NCBI RefSeq assembly: GCF_040529055.1 | Contig: NZ_CP132342.1 | Location: 886,001 to 950,000 of the forward strand | Source of the DNA: Xanthomonas sontii | GTDB lineage: Bacteria; Pseudomonadota; Gammaproteobacteria; Xanthomonadales; Xanthomonadaceae | Direction of reading: 5' to 3' | DNA length: 64,000 nt | Shown here: one piece after another, positions 1 through 8,614 of the stretch | Layout of the letters: the number at the start of each line of letters is the position of its first letter | Position numbering within the stretch: the first letter of the stretch is position 1 | The notes under the pieces: generated by a model | The model's database searches: none | Told to the model about the DNA's origin: nothing | The model's input: only the letters and a program-made list of their open reading frames with translations | Position numbers and translations under genes: made by a program

Positions 1-513
1 CGCGCGCGCCTTGTCCAGGTTCGGCGGCTGCTGGTCGAGCCAGCGCTGGCAGGCGTTGCCGCTGGTGACGATGGCCGCCAGCGGCTGGTTGACCTCGTGC
101 GCGATCGACGCGGTCAGGCTGCCCAGGCTGCGCACCCGCGCCAGCCGCAGCAACTGCGCCTGCGCCGCGTGCGCGGCGGCCTTGGCGCGCTCCATGCGCA
201 CCGCGATGGAGGCGGTGACCGCCACCACCACGATGCTGATCGCCGAGTTGATCACGCCGACGTGGTAGGCGCCGGCGTGGGTGAGATGGAAGCTGAGCAC
301 GACCAGCACCACGCAGATGCCCGCCAGCACGCCCAGCCCGGCCGGCGCCAGCAAGCGCACCGCGCCGAGGATCGCCACGGTGTAGAACAGCGCCGCCGCC
401 ACCGCATAGTCGGTGACCGTGTCGGCGACGAAGATCGCACCCAGCGCCAGGCCCAGCGCGGCGAGGCCGAGCAGGCGGCGGTGCGGCGGCAGCGGCTTGA
501 ACCAAGCGATCAT
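1..513 (-). CDS. Sensor histidine kinase, N-terminal part (runs off left edge)
   Basis: The first 171 codons of a membrane sensor kinase are visible, read leftward from the ATG at 513. Residues about 14-110 form several hydrophobic segments, which look like a membrane-embedded sensing module without a large periplasmic loop. A short linker (about 105-125) leads into the phosphoacceptor region, where SIAHEVNQPLAAIVTSGNAC is the H-box with the phosphorylated His. The HEVNQPLAA form is typical of the FixL/DctB-like kinase group. The ATPase domain and any receiver partner lie outside the window. The kinase class is well supported. The signal is unknown. Confidence 0.85.
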   Translation of the reverse strand, partial: MIAWFKPLPPHRRLLGLAALGLALGAIFVADTVTDYAVAAALFYTVAILGAVRLLAPAGLGVLAGICVVLVVLSFHLTHAGAYHVGVINSAISIVVVAVTASIAVRMERAKAAAHAAQAQLLRLARVRSLGSLTASIAHEVNQPLAAIVTSGNACQRWLDQQPPNLDKARA

Positions 514-555
514 CGGCGGTGTGGCGTGGGGGTGACGGGGATGGGCATGGCTGGC

Positions 556-1284
556 TCAGGCTTCGGCGCCGGCGTTCCAGAACGCCTGTTGTACACCCGG
601 TTCGCCCTCCAGGCGCTGCACCACCGCATCCAGTTCCTCGGCACGCACCGCGGTGGCATACAGGGTGGCGGCGATCTCCACGTCCTTCTGCCCGAACGGA
701 TGCTGCTCGACCTCGCGCGCCGGGTAGTGCGCCTCCTCCAGCAGTTCGATCAGCCGCTCGCGCACCTCGCCGTGCACCTCGCGCGCGCAGATCGCATAGA
801 ACATGTAGGTGGCTTCCAGCGAGGACTCCTTCAGCGGATGCCGGTTGATCCGGTTCACCATCGGCCGCAGCAGGGTATTGCTGAGCAGCACGAACATGGC
901 CGCCAGCACCGCCTCGGCGACCAGCCCGGCACCGGCGCAGGCGCCGACCGCGCCCGACCCCCACAACGTCGCCGCGGTGTTGAGCCCGGTGACGTTGGCG
1001 CCTTCCTTCATGATCGCGCCGGCGCCGAGGAAGCCGATGCCCGAGACCACGTAGGCCACCACCTGCACCGCGCCCTGGGTGCCGCCGTGGATCTCGAACA
1101 GGCGGTCGCCGAGCGAGACGAAGATCGCCGCGCCGACCGCGACCAGGGTGTTGGTGCGCAGCCCGGCGGTGCGCTGGCGCACCTGGCGTTCGAAGCCGAT
1201 GATCGCGCCGAGCACGAAGGCGGCGGTGAGGCTCACCAGGGTGTCGAGCAGCGAGCCGAGATTGAACAGACGCAGTGCTTCCAT
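556..1284 (-). CDS. mgtC: MgtC/SapB family inner-membrane protein
   Basis: This 242-residue protein has the MgtC layout: four to five hydrophobic segments in residues 1-150 with the conserved stretches GAIIGFERQ and GIGFLGAGAIM, then a soluble C-terminal domain (about 155-242). Known MgtC proteins support growth in low Mg2+ and inside hosts, and in Salmonella inhibit the F1Fo ATPase. The gene is last in a leftward unit after a 108-residue protein, with a 126-bp gap. The 5' leader of that unit contains an attenuator-like arrangement (see 1742-1883), so Mg2+-responsive control is likely by inference. The start at 1284 begins MEALRLFNLG. Confidence 0.9.
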   Translation of the reverse strand: MEALRLFNLGSLLDTLVSLTAAFVLGAIIGFERQVRQRTAGLRTNTLVAVGAAIFVSLGDRLFEIHGGTQGAVQVVAYVVSGIGFLGAGAIMKEGANVTGLNTAATLWGSGAVGACAGAGLVAEAVLAAMFVLLSNTLLRPMVNRINRHPLKESSLEATYMFYAICAREVHGEVRERLIELLEEAHYPAREVEQHPFGQKDVEIAATLYATAVRAEELDAVVQRLEGEPGVQQAFWNAGAEA

Positions 1285-1410
1285 CAGGGCGCGTTCCGGT
1301 AGGTGAGGGGAGCGAGCATGGCGGCTCCGGGGAAGGTAGTGGGCGGGGACGGGGGCCGATGATGCCGCGGCGAGATGGCAGCGCGCATCGTGGCGACGGA
1401 CAGATGCGGC

Positions 1411-1737
1411 TCAGCGCACCCCGGGCCACCACGCCAGCGCGGCATGCAGCCAGTGCGCGGCCGGGGCGTTCGCCCCGGCGTCGTGCAGGCGCCGCTGCGC
1501 CGCATGCGGCAAGCGCGCGCGGACCCGGATGCGGTCGGCGACGGACAGCAGCGACAGCGCATCGGCCATCACCCGCGGCGACTGCGCGGACAGGGCCAGG
1601 GCGAAGGCGCGGGCGCCGTGGGCGGCGAGCAGATGGCGCAGCGCCTCGGTACGGCGCATGGCGACCGCGGCGCGCAGTGCGCGCTGCAGGCCGCGCTGCA
1701 GGCGGAACCGGCGGGAGAACAGCGAGAACAGGAACAT
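1411..1737 (-). CDS. Small unknown protein upstream of mgtC
   Basis: This 108-residue basic protein begins MFLFSLFSRRFRLQRG. I do not recognise a family. Residues 1-8 are hydrophobic, followed by an Arg-rich, helix-prone body and a C-terminus ending in AWWPGVR. The start is fixed by a near-perfect Shine-Dalgarno, AAGGAGGT, five to six bases before the ATG. This SD lies in a predicted hairpin that would hide it. The gene follows a leader peptide and precedes mgtC, so it is probably made with MgtC. A role as an accessory or regulator of Mg2+ stress is only a guess from position. A longer antisense reading frame of rmuC runs into this frame but is not the gene. Confidence 0.7.
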   Translation of the reverse strand: MFLFSLFSRRFRLQRGLQRALRAAVAMRRTEALRHLLAAHGARAFALALSAQSPRVMADALSLLSVADRIRVRARLPHAAQRRLHDAGANAPAAHWLHAALAWWPGVR

Positions 1738-1801
1738 GACGACCTCCTTGCGGCGCGTGGCCGGAGGACGTCGCAGCGTGTGCGCGGCGTGCGTCTTCCG
1801 G
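1735..1801 (-). promoter_or_regulatory. Mutually exclusive hairpins controlling the SD of the mgtC operon
   Basis: In the leftward transcript CCGGAAGACG (1801-1792) pairs with CGTCCTCCGG (1770-1761), 9 of 10 bases. The overlapping segment GACGTCCTCC can instead pair with GGAGGTCGTC, also 9 of 10, which contains the Shine-Dalgarno of the 108-residue gene. The two stems share CGTCCTCC, so only one can form. A ribosome sitting at the leader-peptide stop would cover the first arm and favour the SD-hiding stem. Early ribosome loss on the MDPDP codons would favour the SD-freeing stem. The pairings are seen in the sequence; the switching model is inference. Confidence 0.65.
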
Positions 1802-1802
1802 C

Positions 1803-1883
1803 TCAGCGCCGGGCAGCGACCAGGCGAGGGGAACGGCGGGGGAATGCGGCGCTGATGCCGCGTCGATGCGGATCGGGGTCCAT
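1803..1883 (-). CDS. Leader peptide of the mgtC operon (MDPDP...)
   Basis: This 26-codon ORF is preceded by GGAGGCGAGC, a good ribosome site seven bases from the ATG. The peptide begins MDPDPHRRG, has four prolines and is Arg-rich towards its end. Salmonella MgtL ([17 protein letters not shown], from memory) opens with the same acidic/proline pattern, which is known to destabilise translating ribosomes at low Mg2+. Here the stop codon is one base before the first arm of a hairpin, as expected for a translation-sensing leader. The ORF and its signals are seen directly. The regulatory role is inference. Confidence 0.7.
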   Translation of the reverse strand: MDPDPHRRGISAAFPRRSPRLVAARR

Positions 1884-2118
1884 GCTCGCCTCCGGTATCA
1901 GGGGAACGGATCGCGCGGAGCGCGATGGTCTGGCGCGGTCGGATGCCGCGGTACCGCCCACTGGCCGGGCCAGGAGCGGGTGGCGCAAAGCTTGGCATGC
2001 GGCCCAGGCGTGCACCAGCCTGCATGAGGCCATGACGGCGATACCAAGGTATATCCGGTCTGGTCCGCCTGCCGGCGCGTGGCGCAGCGATTGAGACGCG
2101 GCCGGCTACACTGGCCGC

Positions 2119-3708
2119 ATGCAGAACGATGCCCATTTCCTGATCCTCGCCGGCCTGTTGTGTGCCGTCATCGCCCTGTTGCTGGCCGTGTTGCTGCGGC
2201 GGGGCAACCACGCCGCGCTGGAGGCGGCCCTGCGCGAGGAGCAACGCAGCGGTCGCGGCGAACTGCGTGAGCAGCTCGACAGCCTGGCGCGGCAGCAGGA
2301 CGCACGCAGCGAAGGCTTCGCCCGCCACCTGGCGGATCTGTCCACCCGCACCGACCAGCGCCTGGACCTGCTGCGCGAGGCGCTGACCGAGGACGCGCGG
2401 CGCGGCAGGGCCGAGGCCGGCGCCGCGCAACAGCGCATGGCCGAGCTGCTGAGCCAGCGCCTGGTCGAAATCCGCGGCCAGCTCGACGCCTTCGGCCAGC
2501 AGCAGGACGCGCGCATGGCCCAGTTCGGCCAGCAGCAGGCCGAGCTGATCGCGCGCATCGACGCGCAGTTGGGCGCGTTGCGCGAGGCCTTGCTCGAGGA
2601 CGCGCGCAAGGGCCGCCAGGAAGGCGCGGACGCGCAGCAGCGCTTCGCCGACACGCTCGGCCAGCGCCTGGGCGATCTGGTCCAGCGCAACGAGCAGCGG
2701 ATGGGCGAGATGCGCGGCACCCTGGAGGAGCGGCTGAAGGAACTGCAGGCCGACAACGCGGCCAAGCTCGAGCAGATGCGCGGCACCGTCGACGAGAAGC
2801 TGCAGACCACCCTCAACACGCGCCTGGATGCCTCGTTCAAGCTGGTCTCCGAGCGGCTCGAGCAGGTCCAGCGCGGCCTGGGCGAGATGCAGCAGCTGGC
2901 CACCGGCGTCGGCGACCTCAAGCGCGTGCTGAGCAACGTCAAGAACCGCGGCGGCTGGGGCGAGGTGCAGCTGGAGAACATCCTCGAGCAGACCCTGACC
3001 CAAGAGCAGTACGCGCGCGGCGTGCGGGTGCGCCCGGAGCGCAACGAGATGGTCGATTTCGCGGTGCGCCTGCCCGGCCGCGGCCACGAGGACACGCCAG
3101 TGTGGCTGCCGATCGACGCCAAGTTCCCGCGCGAAGACTACGAGCGCCTGCTCGACGCGCAGGAGCAGGGCGATCCGGAGCTGGTGCAGGCGACCGGCGC
3201 GCAGCTGGAGCGCGCGATCCGGGTGCAAGCCAAGTCGATCGGCGACAAGTACATCGCCCCGCCGCACACCACCGACTTCGCGGTGATGTTCCTGCCCACC
3301 GAGGGCCTGTACGCCGAGACCCTGCGCCGCCCCGGCCTGGCCGACCTGCTGCAGCGCGAGCACCGCATCGTCGTCGCCGGGCCGACCACGATCACCGCCC
3401 TGCTCAACAGCCTGCAGATGGGCTTCCGTACCCTGGCCATCGAGAAACGCTCCAGCGAGGTGTGGGGTGTGCTGGCGGCGGTGAAGAGCGAGTTCGGCAA
3501 GTTCGCCGGCATCCTGGAAAAGGCCGAGAAGCAGATCAGCACCGTCGGCAAGAGCCTGGGCGAGGCCAGCCGCAAGACCCGCACCATCGAACGCCGCCTG
3601 CGCGGTGTCGAGACTCTGGCCGACGCGCAGGCCGCGCCGCTGCTGGAACTATCGCTGCCGCTGGAGGATGCCGAAGCGGACGAGGCGGCAGGCGACGACC
3701 GGGAGTGA
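2119..3708 (+). CDS. rmuC: DNA recombination protein RmuC
   Basis: This 529-residue protein has an N-terminal membrane anchor (about residues 5-28), a long Gln/Glu/Arg-rich coiled coil (about 30-260) with repeated 'QQDAR...AQFGQQQAEL' segments, then the conserved RmuC nuclease-like domain. Family landmarks include GGWGEVQLENILE, LPIDAKFP and a later FRTLAIEKRSSEVW stretch. RmuC limits inversions at short inverted repeats, presumably by acting on DNA secondary structures. The start MQNDAHFLILAG gives the usual N-terminal anchor. It is divergent from the mgtC leader. Confidence 0.93.
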   Translation: MQNDAHFLILAGLLCAVIALLLAVLLRRGNHAALEAALREEQRSGRGELREQLDSLARQQDARSEGFARHLADLSTRTDQRLDLLREALTEDARRGRAEAGAAQQRMAELLSQRLVEIRGQLDAFGQQQDARMAQFGQQQAELIARIDAQLGALREALLEDARKGRQEGADAQQRFADTLGQRLGDLVQRNEQRMGEMRGTLEERLKELQADNAAKLEQMRGTVDEKLQTTLNTRLDASFKLVSERLEQVQRGLGEMQQLATGVGDLKRVLSNVKNRGGWGEVQLENILEQTLTQEQYARGVRVRPERNEMVDFAVRLPGRGHEDTPVWLPIDAKFPREDYERLLDAQEQGDPELVQATGAQLERAIRVQAKSIGDKYIAPPHTTDFAVMFLPTEGLYAETLRRPGLADLLQREHRIVVAGPTTITALLNSLQMGFRTLAIEKRSSEVWGVLAAVKSEFGKFAGILEKAEKQISTVGKSLGEASRKTRTIERRLRGVETLADAQAAPLLELSLPLEDAEADEAAGDDRE

Positions 3709-4239
3709 GGGCTTGCGGTGCCCGCGGCGGCGGTGCGGCGAGTTGGGATGGCAGGGCGCTGTGGCGGTTACGTCGACGCGAGATGGCGTGCGACCAGCAC
3801 GCGCCATGTTGGATGCAGCGACGCGACCTGAACGGGCCAGCGCGGCCGCTTCGTACGCGTGCGCTGTACAGATGGCGCAGCATGCGGGTGTCCTGGTCTT
3901 GCCTGCAGTGTCGATGCGATTCGACATCGCGGATGCGCTGTCGTCTCCAGGCCGCTCGCCTGCTCGCCCGCTGGCCGATACGCGCGCTGCCGATCACGAC
4001 GAGAGGCACATGTGTAGCGGCGGCTCTTGTTCCTTCTGCGGCAGTCGCGAGCAGGTGTTGTGGACACGGCCGTCGCGGCTGAAGCCGCTCCTGTGGGATC
4101 ACATGATCCGCAGCAAAAGCGGGTGTTACGAGCCTGCACAGGCTAGCTGTCGGTGCGCTGAGTCACGCGGTCACGGCACTGCGCATGCTGCGCCGGCAGC
4201 GACTATGCTGGCGCTCCCTTTCGATCGAGGTAATGCCCC
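3709..4239. other. Non-coding stretch with a REP-like repeat
   Basis: No convincing gene is seen in these 531 bases between rmuC and the glutathione peroxidase gene. At about 4014-4098 there is a two-part element, 'gtagcggcggctcttgttcc' then 'cgtcgcggctgaagccgctc', a form that recurs elsewhere in the window (near 4886-4920, 23370-23412 and 41549-41575). The second half can form a short GCGGCT/AGCCGC hairpin. It looks like a dispersed chromosomal repeat. Confidence 0.5.
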
Positions 4240-4782
4240 ATGTCCGAGTCGCTGACCGCCATTCCGCTGACCCGCATCGATGGCCAGCCGGCCACCCTCG
4301 CCGCGTTCGAGGGCAAGGTGTTGCTGATCGTCAACGTCGCCTCCAAGTGCGGCCTCACCGCGCAGTACGCGGGCCTGGAAGCGCTGTACCGCGAGAAGCA
4401 GGCCGCCGGCCTGGAAGTGCTCGGTTTCCCGGCCAACGACTTCAAGGGCCAGGAGCCGGGCAGCGAGGCGGAGATCCAGCAGTTCTGCCAGCTCACCTAC
4501 GACGTGACCTTCCCGATGTTCGCCAAGATCGCGGTCACCGGCGAGGACACCCATCCGCTGTACCGCGCGCTGATCGCCGCGCAGCCGCAGACCGAGGGCG
4601 AGGGCCCGATGCGCGAGAAGCTTGCCGGCTACGGCATCGAGCCGAATCCGGCGCCGGGCGTGCTGTGGAATTTCGAGAAGTTCCTGGTCGGCCGGGACGG
4701 CCAGGTCCGCGCGCGCTTCGCTCCGGACGTTACCGCCGAGGATCCGCGCCTGCGCGCGGCGATCGACGCGGCGCTGGCGTAA
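4240..4782 (+). CDS. Glutathione peroxidase family thiol peroxidase
   Basis: This 180-residue thioredoxin-fold peroxidase reduces hydrogen and organic peroxides. The peroxidatic Cys is in NVASKCGLTAQY (about residue 37), followed by the family signature LGFPANDFKGQEPG, with FCQLTYDVTFPMF downstream. The catalytic WNFEKFLVGRDGQV stretch is near the C-terminus. It is a Cys enzyme with no Sec codon. As in most bacterial members, the true electron donor may be thioredoxin. GAGG before the ATG at 4240 supports the start. The BtuE/Gpx group is clear, but I do not assign a firm symbol. Confidence 0.92.
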   Translation: MSESLTAIPLTRIDGQPATLAAFEGKVLLIVNVASKCGLTAQYAGLEALYREKQAAGLEVLGFPANDFKGQEPGSEAEIQQFCQLTYDVTFPMFAKIAVTGEDTHPLYRALIAAQPQTEGEGPMREKLAGYGIEPNPAPGVLWNFEKFLVGRDGQVRARFAPDVTAEDPRLRAAIDAALA

Positions 4783-4935
4783 CGGCGCGCTGCGCCATCT
4801 GGCTGTGCTTGGACGAGCTGAAGGTGTGTTGCGGCGTCTAGGTAGTTGGTGAACGAGCCGGAGAGGTGATCGATGTCCTCGTTGTCCGGCGTCGCTTGTT
4901 GCGGCTGAACCGCTCCTACGCAAGGCGTGCAGCAT

Positions 4936-5752
<817 letters not shown>

Positions 5753-5856
5753 GCACGTCGACGTCCGCTGCGGATACGGCATCACCCGCTGCAACCCAAC
5801 AGCCATTCCACTCTGCGCTGCTACTACTGTGCGCGATGGCAAAAAAGTTCAGGCAC

Positions 5857-5884
5857 AAAAAACCCGGCCGAAGCCGGGGTTTTC
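5857..5884 (-). terminator. Rho-independent terminator of the mla operon
   Basis: On the minus strand, downstream of mlaA, CCCCGGC-TTCG-GCCGGG forms a stable stem with a UUCG tetraloop followed by TTTTTT. It begins about 25 bases after the mlaA stop. This is a canonical intrinsic terminator for the leftward operon. Confidence 0.9.
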
Positions 5885-5907
5885 TGTGCTGCCTAAGTGC
5901 AGGCGAC

Positions 5908-6996
5908 TCAGCGACCGCCGCGCCACTCCGGGACCGGCATCGCATCCACCGGCACCGTCGGATTGGTTTCTTCCTCGCGCAGATAGGCCGGCAGATCGTC
6001 GTCCTGACGCTTGTGCCCGCGCATGTCGCTCTCGATCTGATAGTTGCGGCGCTGCAGCCACGCATCGCGGGTCAGCTGGTACTCGTCCGGCGCCTGGTCG
6101 CGCAGACTGTCCAGCGACAGCAACTGCGCGCGCGTGTCGACCAACTGCAGGCCCTGCAGACCGATGCGCACCCGGTCTTCCTCGATCTGCTGCAGTGGCG
6201 ACAGCGGCGCGTCGCCGACCAGGCCGAACGCATCGCGCACCGTGCGCGGGCCGAACAACGGCAGTTCCAGGTAACGCGAGCGGCGCCAGCCCCACACACC
6301 CAGGGTCTGGCCGAAGTCCTCGCTGCGTCGCGGCAGGTTGGCGTCGGTGGCCGGGTCGAAGATGCCGCCGATGCCCAGCGTGCTGTTGATCAGGAACCGG
6401 CTCAGGGTCTGCCCCGCCTGCAGCGGACGGCCCTGCAGCAGCTGGTTGACCATGGTCAGCGGCGAACTGAGGTTGTCGAAGAAGTTGGTCACGCCCAACC
6501 GCACCGGCCGCGGCACCACGTTGACGTAGGCGCGTGCCAGCGGCCGCGCCACGCCGCGGTCGACCACGTTGTTGAAGGCATGCACCTTGCGGTTGAACTT
6601 CTCCCACGGATCGTAGCTCTGCGGTGCAGGCACGCCCTCCGGCAGGGTCGGATCGGCGACCGGGTTGTACGGGTCGCCACCGTACAGCGCGGCGTAGTCG
6701 TCCTCGGCCGAGGTCGGCGTGCCGTTGGCCGCCCCGGCGCTCGGGGCAGCACTCGCCGGCGGCATCGCCGCAGGCGCGCTTGCCGGTGCCGGCGCGGCGC
6801 CGGTGTCCATGCCGGTGGCGCTGTTCGCGGTCGCCAGCGCGGCGTGCGCATCGGGAGCCGCGGCGCTGTCGCCGGCGGCCGGCGCGGTCTGTGCCACCGG
6901 CGGCGGCGGCGGTGGCGGCGTGCGCTTGGGCGCGCCAGCGCAGGCGCCCAGGGCGGCGGCCAGGGTCAGGGAGGTAAGGATACGCAGCACGTTCAT
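5908..6996 (-). CDS. mlaA: MlaA (VacJ) outer-membrane lipoprotein
   Basis: This 362-residue lipoprotein has an N-terminal signal ending in a lipobox (LGAC, Cys about residue 19). A Pro/Ala-rich linker follows (about 25-120), then the VacJ domain starting at DPWEKFNRKVHAFNNVVDRG. Family marks include FFDNLSSPLTMVNQLLQG and STLGIGGIFDPA. MlaA removes mislocalised phospholipids from the outer leaflet and passes them to MlaC. The linker and the C-terminal tail ending in EWRGGR make it longer than the E. coli protein (about 250 residues). It is the last gene of mlaFEDCBA, three bases after mlaB, and is followed by a strong terminator. Confidence 0.95.
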   Translation of the reverse strand: MNVLRILTSLTLAAALGACAGAPKRTPPPPPPPVAQTAPAAGDSAAAPDAHAALATANSATGMDTGAAPAPASAPAAMPPASAAPSAGAANGTPTSAEDDYAALYGGDPYNPVADPTLPEGVPAPQSYDPWEKFNRKVHAFNNVVDRGVARPLARAYVNVVPRPVRLGVTNFFDNLSSPLTMVNQLLQGRPLQAGQTLSRFLINSTLGIGGIFDPATDANLPRRSEDFGQTLGVWGWRRSRYLELPLFGPRTVRDAFGLVGDAPLSPLQQIEEDRVRIGLQGLQLVDTRAQLLSLDSLRDQAPDEYQLTRDAWLQRRNYQIESDMRGHKRQDDDLPAYLREEETNPTVPVDAMPVPEWRGGR

Positions 6997-6999
6997 GTG

Positions 7000-7317
7000 T
7001 CAGCTCGCCGCAGGGGGAGAGTGGAAGTCCAGGGTCGAGGCCAGCCGGTAGGCGGCGCTCAGGTCGGTCAGGCCGGCCGGGGCGCCATGGATGGCGACCT
7101 CGGCCTGGCCCTGGGCACGCAGGCGCGCGGCAAGTTCGGCGAGCAGCGCCAGGCCGGCGCTGTCCACCCGCGAGACGGCCTGCAGGTCCAGCGCGCGTGC
7201 GCCCGGCAGCGCGCGCAGCGCTGCCGGCCACAGCGCGGTGGCCGCCGCACGGTCGAGCACGCCGCTCAGCGCGAGCGTGTCGCCGTCGCGGCGCAGCTGC
7301 GGCGCATCACTTGCCAC
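7000..7317 (-). CDS. mlaB: MlaB STAS-domain subunit of the Mla ABC transporter
   Basis: This small STAS protein of about 105 residues stabilises the MlaFE complex in the cytoplasm. The core runs from LRRDGDTLALSGVLDR to VDSAGLALLAELAARL, where DSAGL is the usual STAS loop. A GTG start at 7317 overlaps the mlaC end by 11 bases, which suits translational coupling. The longer open frame to 7368 overlaps mlaC coding sequence and has no supporting signal. The start is the least certain point. Confidence 0.85.
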   Translation of the reverse strand: MASDAPQLRRDGDTLALSGVLDRAAATALWPAALRALPGARALDLQAVSRVDSAGLALLAELAARLRAQGQAEVAIHGAPAGLTDLSAAYRLASTLDFHSPPAAS

Positions 7318-7975
7318 TGTTGCCCGCCGGTGCCGCCTGCAGCGTGCCGTTGCGCAGCTCGGCCGCAACCTCGGGGATCGACTTGTTGCGCAGCGGGGTG
7401 TCGAACTGGTTGCGGAAGGTCTGCACGTAGGACACGCCCTCGACCATCACGTCGAAGATCTTCCAGCCCGCGCCGGTGTTGCGCAGCAGGTAGTCCACCG
7501 GCACCGGGTCGCCGCCGCTGCGCAGCAGCTCGGTGGAGACCTTGACGCCGCGGCCGCCGGGCAGCGGGGTTTCCGACTTCACCCGCACCTGCGGCTTGCC
7601 TTCGAAGGTCAGCAGCGAGGTGCCGTAGCGCTGCATCAGGTTGTCGGCCATCGCGTCGCCGAACAGCTTGACGTCGGCGTCGGAGGCGCCGCGGCCGTGC
7701 ACGCCCAGCACCAGGCGGGCGGCGTAGTCGCGGTCGAAGGACTTGTTCATCTCGCTGTCGATGAACTGGCGCAGCGCGGTCGGGTTGCTCTTGAACTCGC
7801 TGCGGCGCTGTTCCAGCGTGGTCAGGATGCGCGTGCTGTTCTCCAGCACCACCTTGCTGGCCGAACCGGCCTGGGTGGCGGCGGCGGCCGGCGCGGCGGC
7901 CTGGGCCAGGGCGGCGGAAGGCGCGGCCACGGCCAGCGCGGCGGCGAGAGCGGCGGAAAGCAGTTTGATCGTCAT
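7307..7975 (-). CDS. mlaC: MlaC periplasmic phospholipid-binding protein
   Basis: This 222-residue protein has a clear signal peptide (MTIKLLSAALAAALAVAAPSAALA) followed by the MlaC (Ttg2D) fold. Family marks include FDRDYAARLVLG and the C-terminal GWKIFDVMVEGVSYVQTFRNQF. It shuttles phospholipids between MlaA at the outer membrane and MlaFEDB at the inner membrane. The ATG overlaps the mlaD stop (ATGA). A longer reading frame upstream is mlaD shadow sequence. Confidence 0.95.
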   Translation of the reverse strand: MTIKLLSAALAAALAVAAPSAALAQAAAPAAAATQAGSASKVVLENSTRILTTLEQRRSEFKSNPTALRQFIDSEMNKSFDRDYAARLVLGVHGRGASDADVKLFGDAMADNLMQRYGTSLLTFEGKPQVRVKSETPLPGGRGVKVSTELLRSGGDPVPVDYLLRNTGAGWKIFDVMVEGVSYVQTFRNQFDTPLRNKSIPEVAAELRNGTLQAAPAGNSGK

Positions 7976-8511
7976 GGCTTGGGTTCCGTTGCGGGCGTGG
8001 TGGGGTCGGCAGAGGGTGCGGCAGCGGGTGTTGCGTTCTTGTCGCCGCCGGCGCTGCCGCCGCCGAACATGTACTTGCCGACCAGCTGGATCAGGTCCAC
8101 CGCCGGCTGGGTGAAGGCGATTTCCTGGCCGGGCTTGAGCGTGTCGGGGTCGCCGCCGGGCTGCAGGCCGACATAGCTCTCGCCCAGCAGGCCACTGGTC
8201 AGGATCGCCGCCGAAGTGTCGGCCGGCAGGTCCTTGTACTTGTCGTCGATGGACAGGGTCACCACCGAGTCGAACTTGGTCGGGTCCAGGTCGATCTTGG
8301 CGACCTGGCCGATGATGACGCCGCCGATCTTCACCGGCGCCTGCGCACGCAGCTGGCCGATCTGCGAGAAGCGCGCGACCAGGTCGTAGCGGTGGCCGCC
8401 GAAGCCCCACTGGCGGTTGGTGGAAGCCAGCGCCAGCACCAGCAGCGAGGCCAGGCCCAGCAGCAGGAAGGCGCCGACGGCGAACTCGAGACGGGGACCA
8501 CGGAGAGCCAT
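7972..8511 (-). CDS. mlaD: MlaD, MCE-domain substrate-binding subunit
   Basis: This 179-residue protein has one N-terminal membrane helix (about 11-30) and an MCE domain (about 38-117; ...VKIGGVIIGQVAKIDLD..., GLLGESYVGLQPGG). Its C-terminal tail is Ala/Pro-rich. MlaD hexamers form the periplasmic channel of the inner-membrane Mla complex. The end overlaps mlaC by four bases and mlaE lies 103 bases upstream. Confidence 0.95.
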   Translation of the reverse strand: MALRGPRLEFAVGAFLLLGLASLLVLALASTNRQWGFGGHRYDLVARFSQIGQLRAQAPVKIGGVIIGQVAKIDLDPTKFDSVVTLSIDDKYKDLPADTSAAILTSGLLGESYVGLQPGGDPDTLKPGQEIAFTQPAVDLIQLVGKYMFGGGSAGGDKNATPAAAPSADPTTPATEPKP

Positions 8512-8614
8512 AACGTGTCTACCTTGTTGATTCAGCGTGGCCGCGGCGCCAGTGCCGCGACCGGGATGTTGCCGCGGAGCCTGCCGTCGCCGGCCGGCCC
8601 CGCGTTGGCGCCGC

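Noticed and set aside
1741-2118. M-box or other Mg2+ riboswitch ahead of the mgtC operon
   Set aside because: The leader is too short after the mini-ORF and I see no conserved M-box core. A leader-peptide mechanism fits better.
1411-3363. A 650-residue open frame on the minus strand across rmuC
   Set aside because: It is antisense shadow of rmuC, whose domains are clear on the plus strand. Only its last 108 codons, with their own ATG and SD, are a gene.
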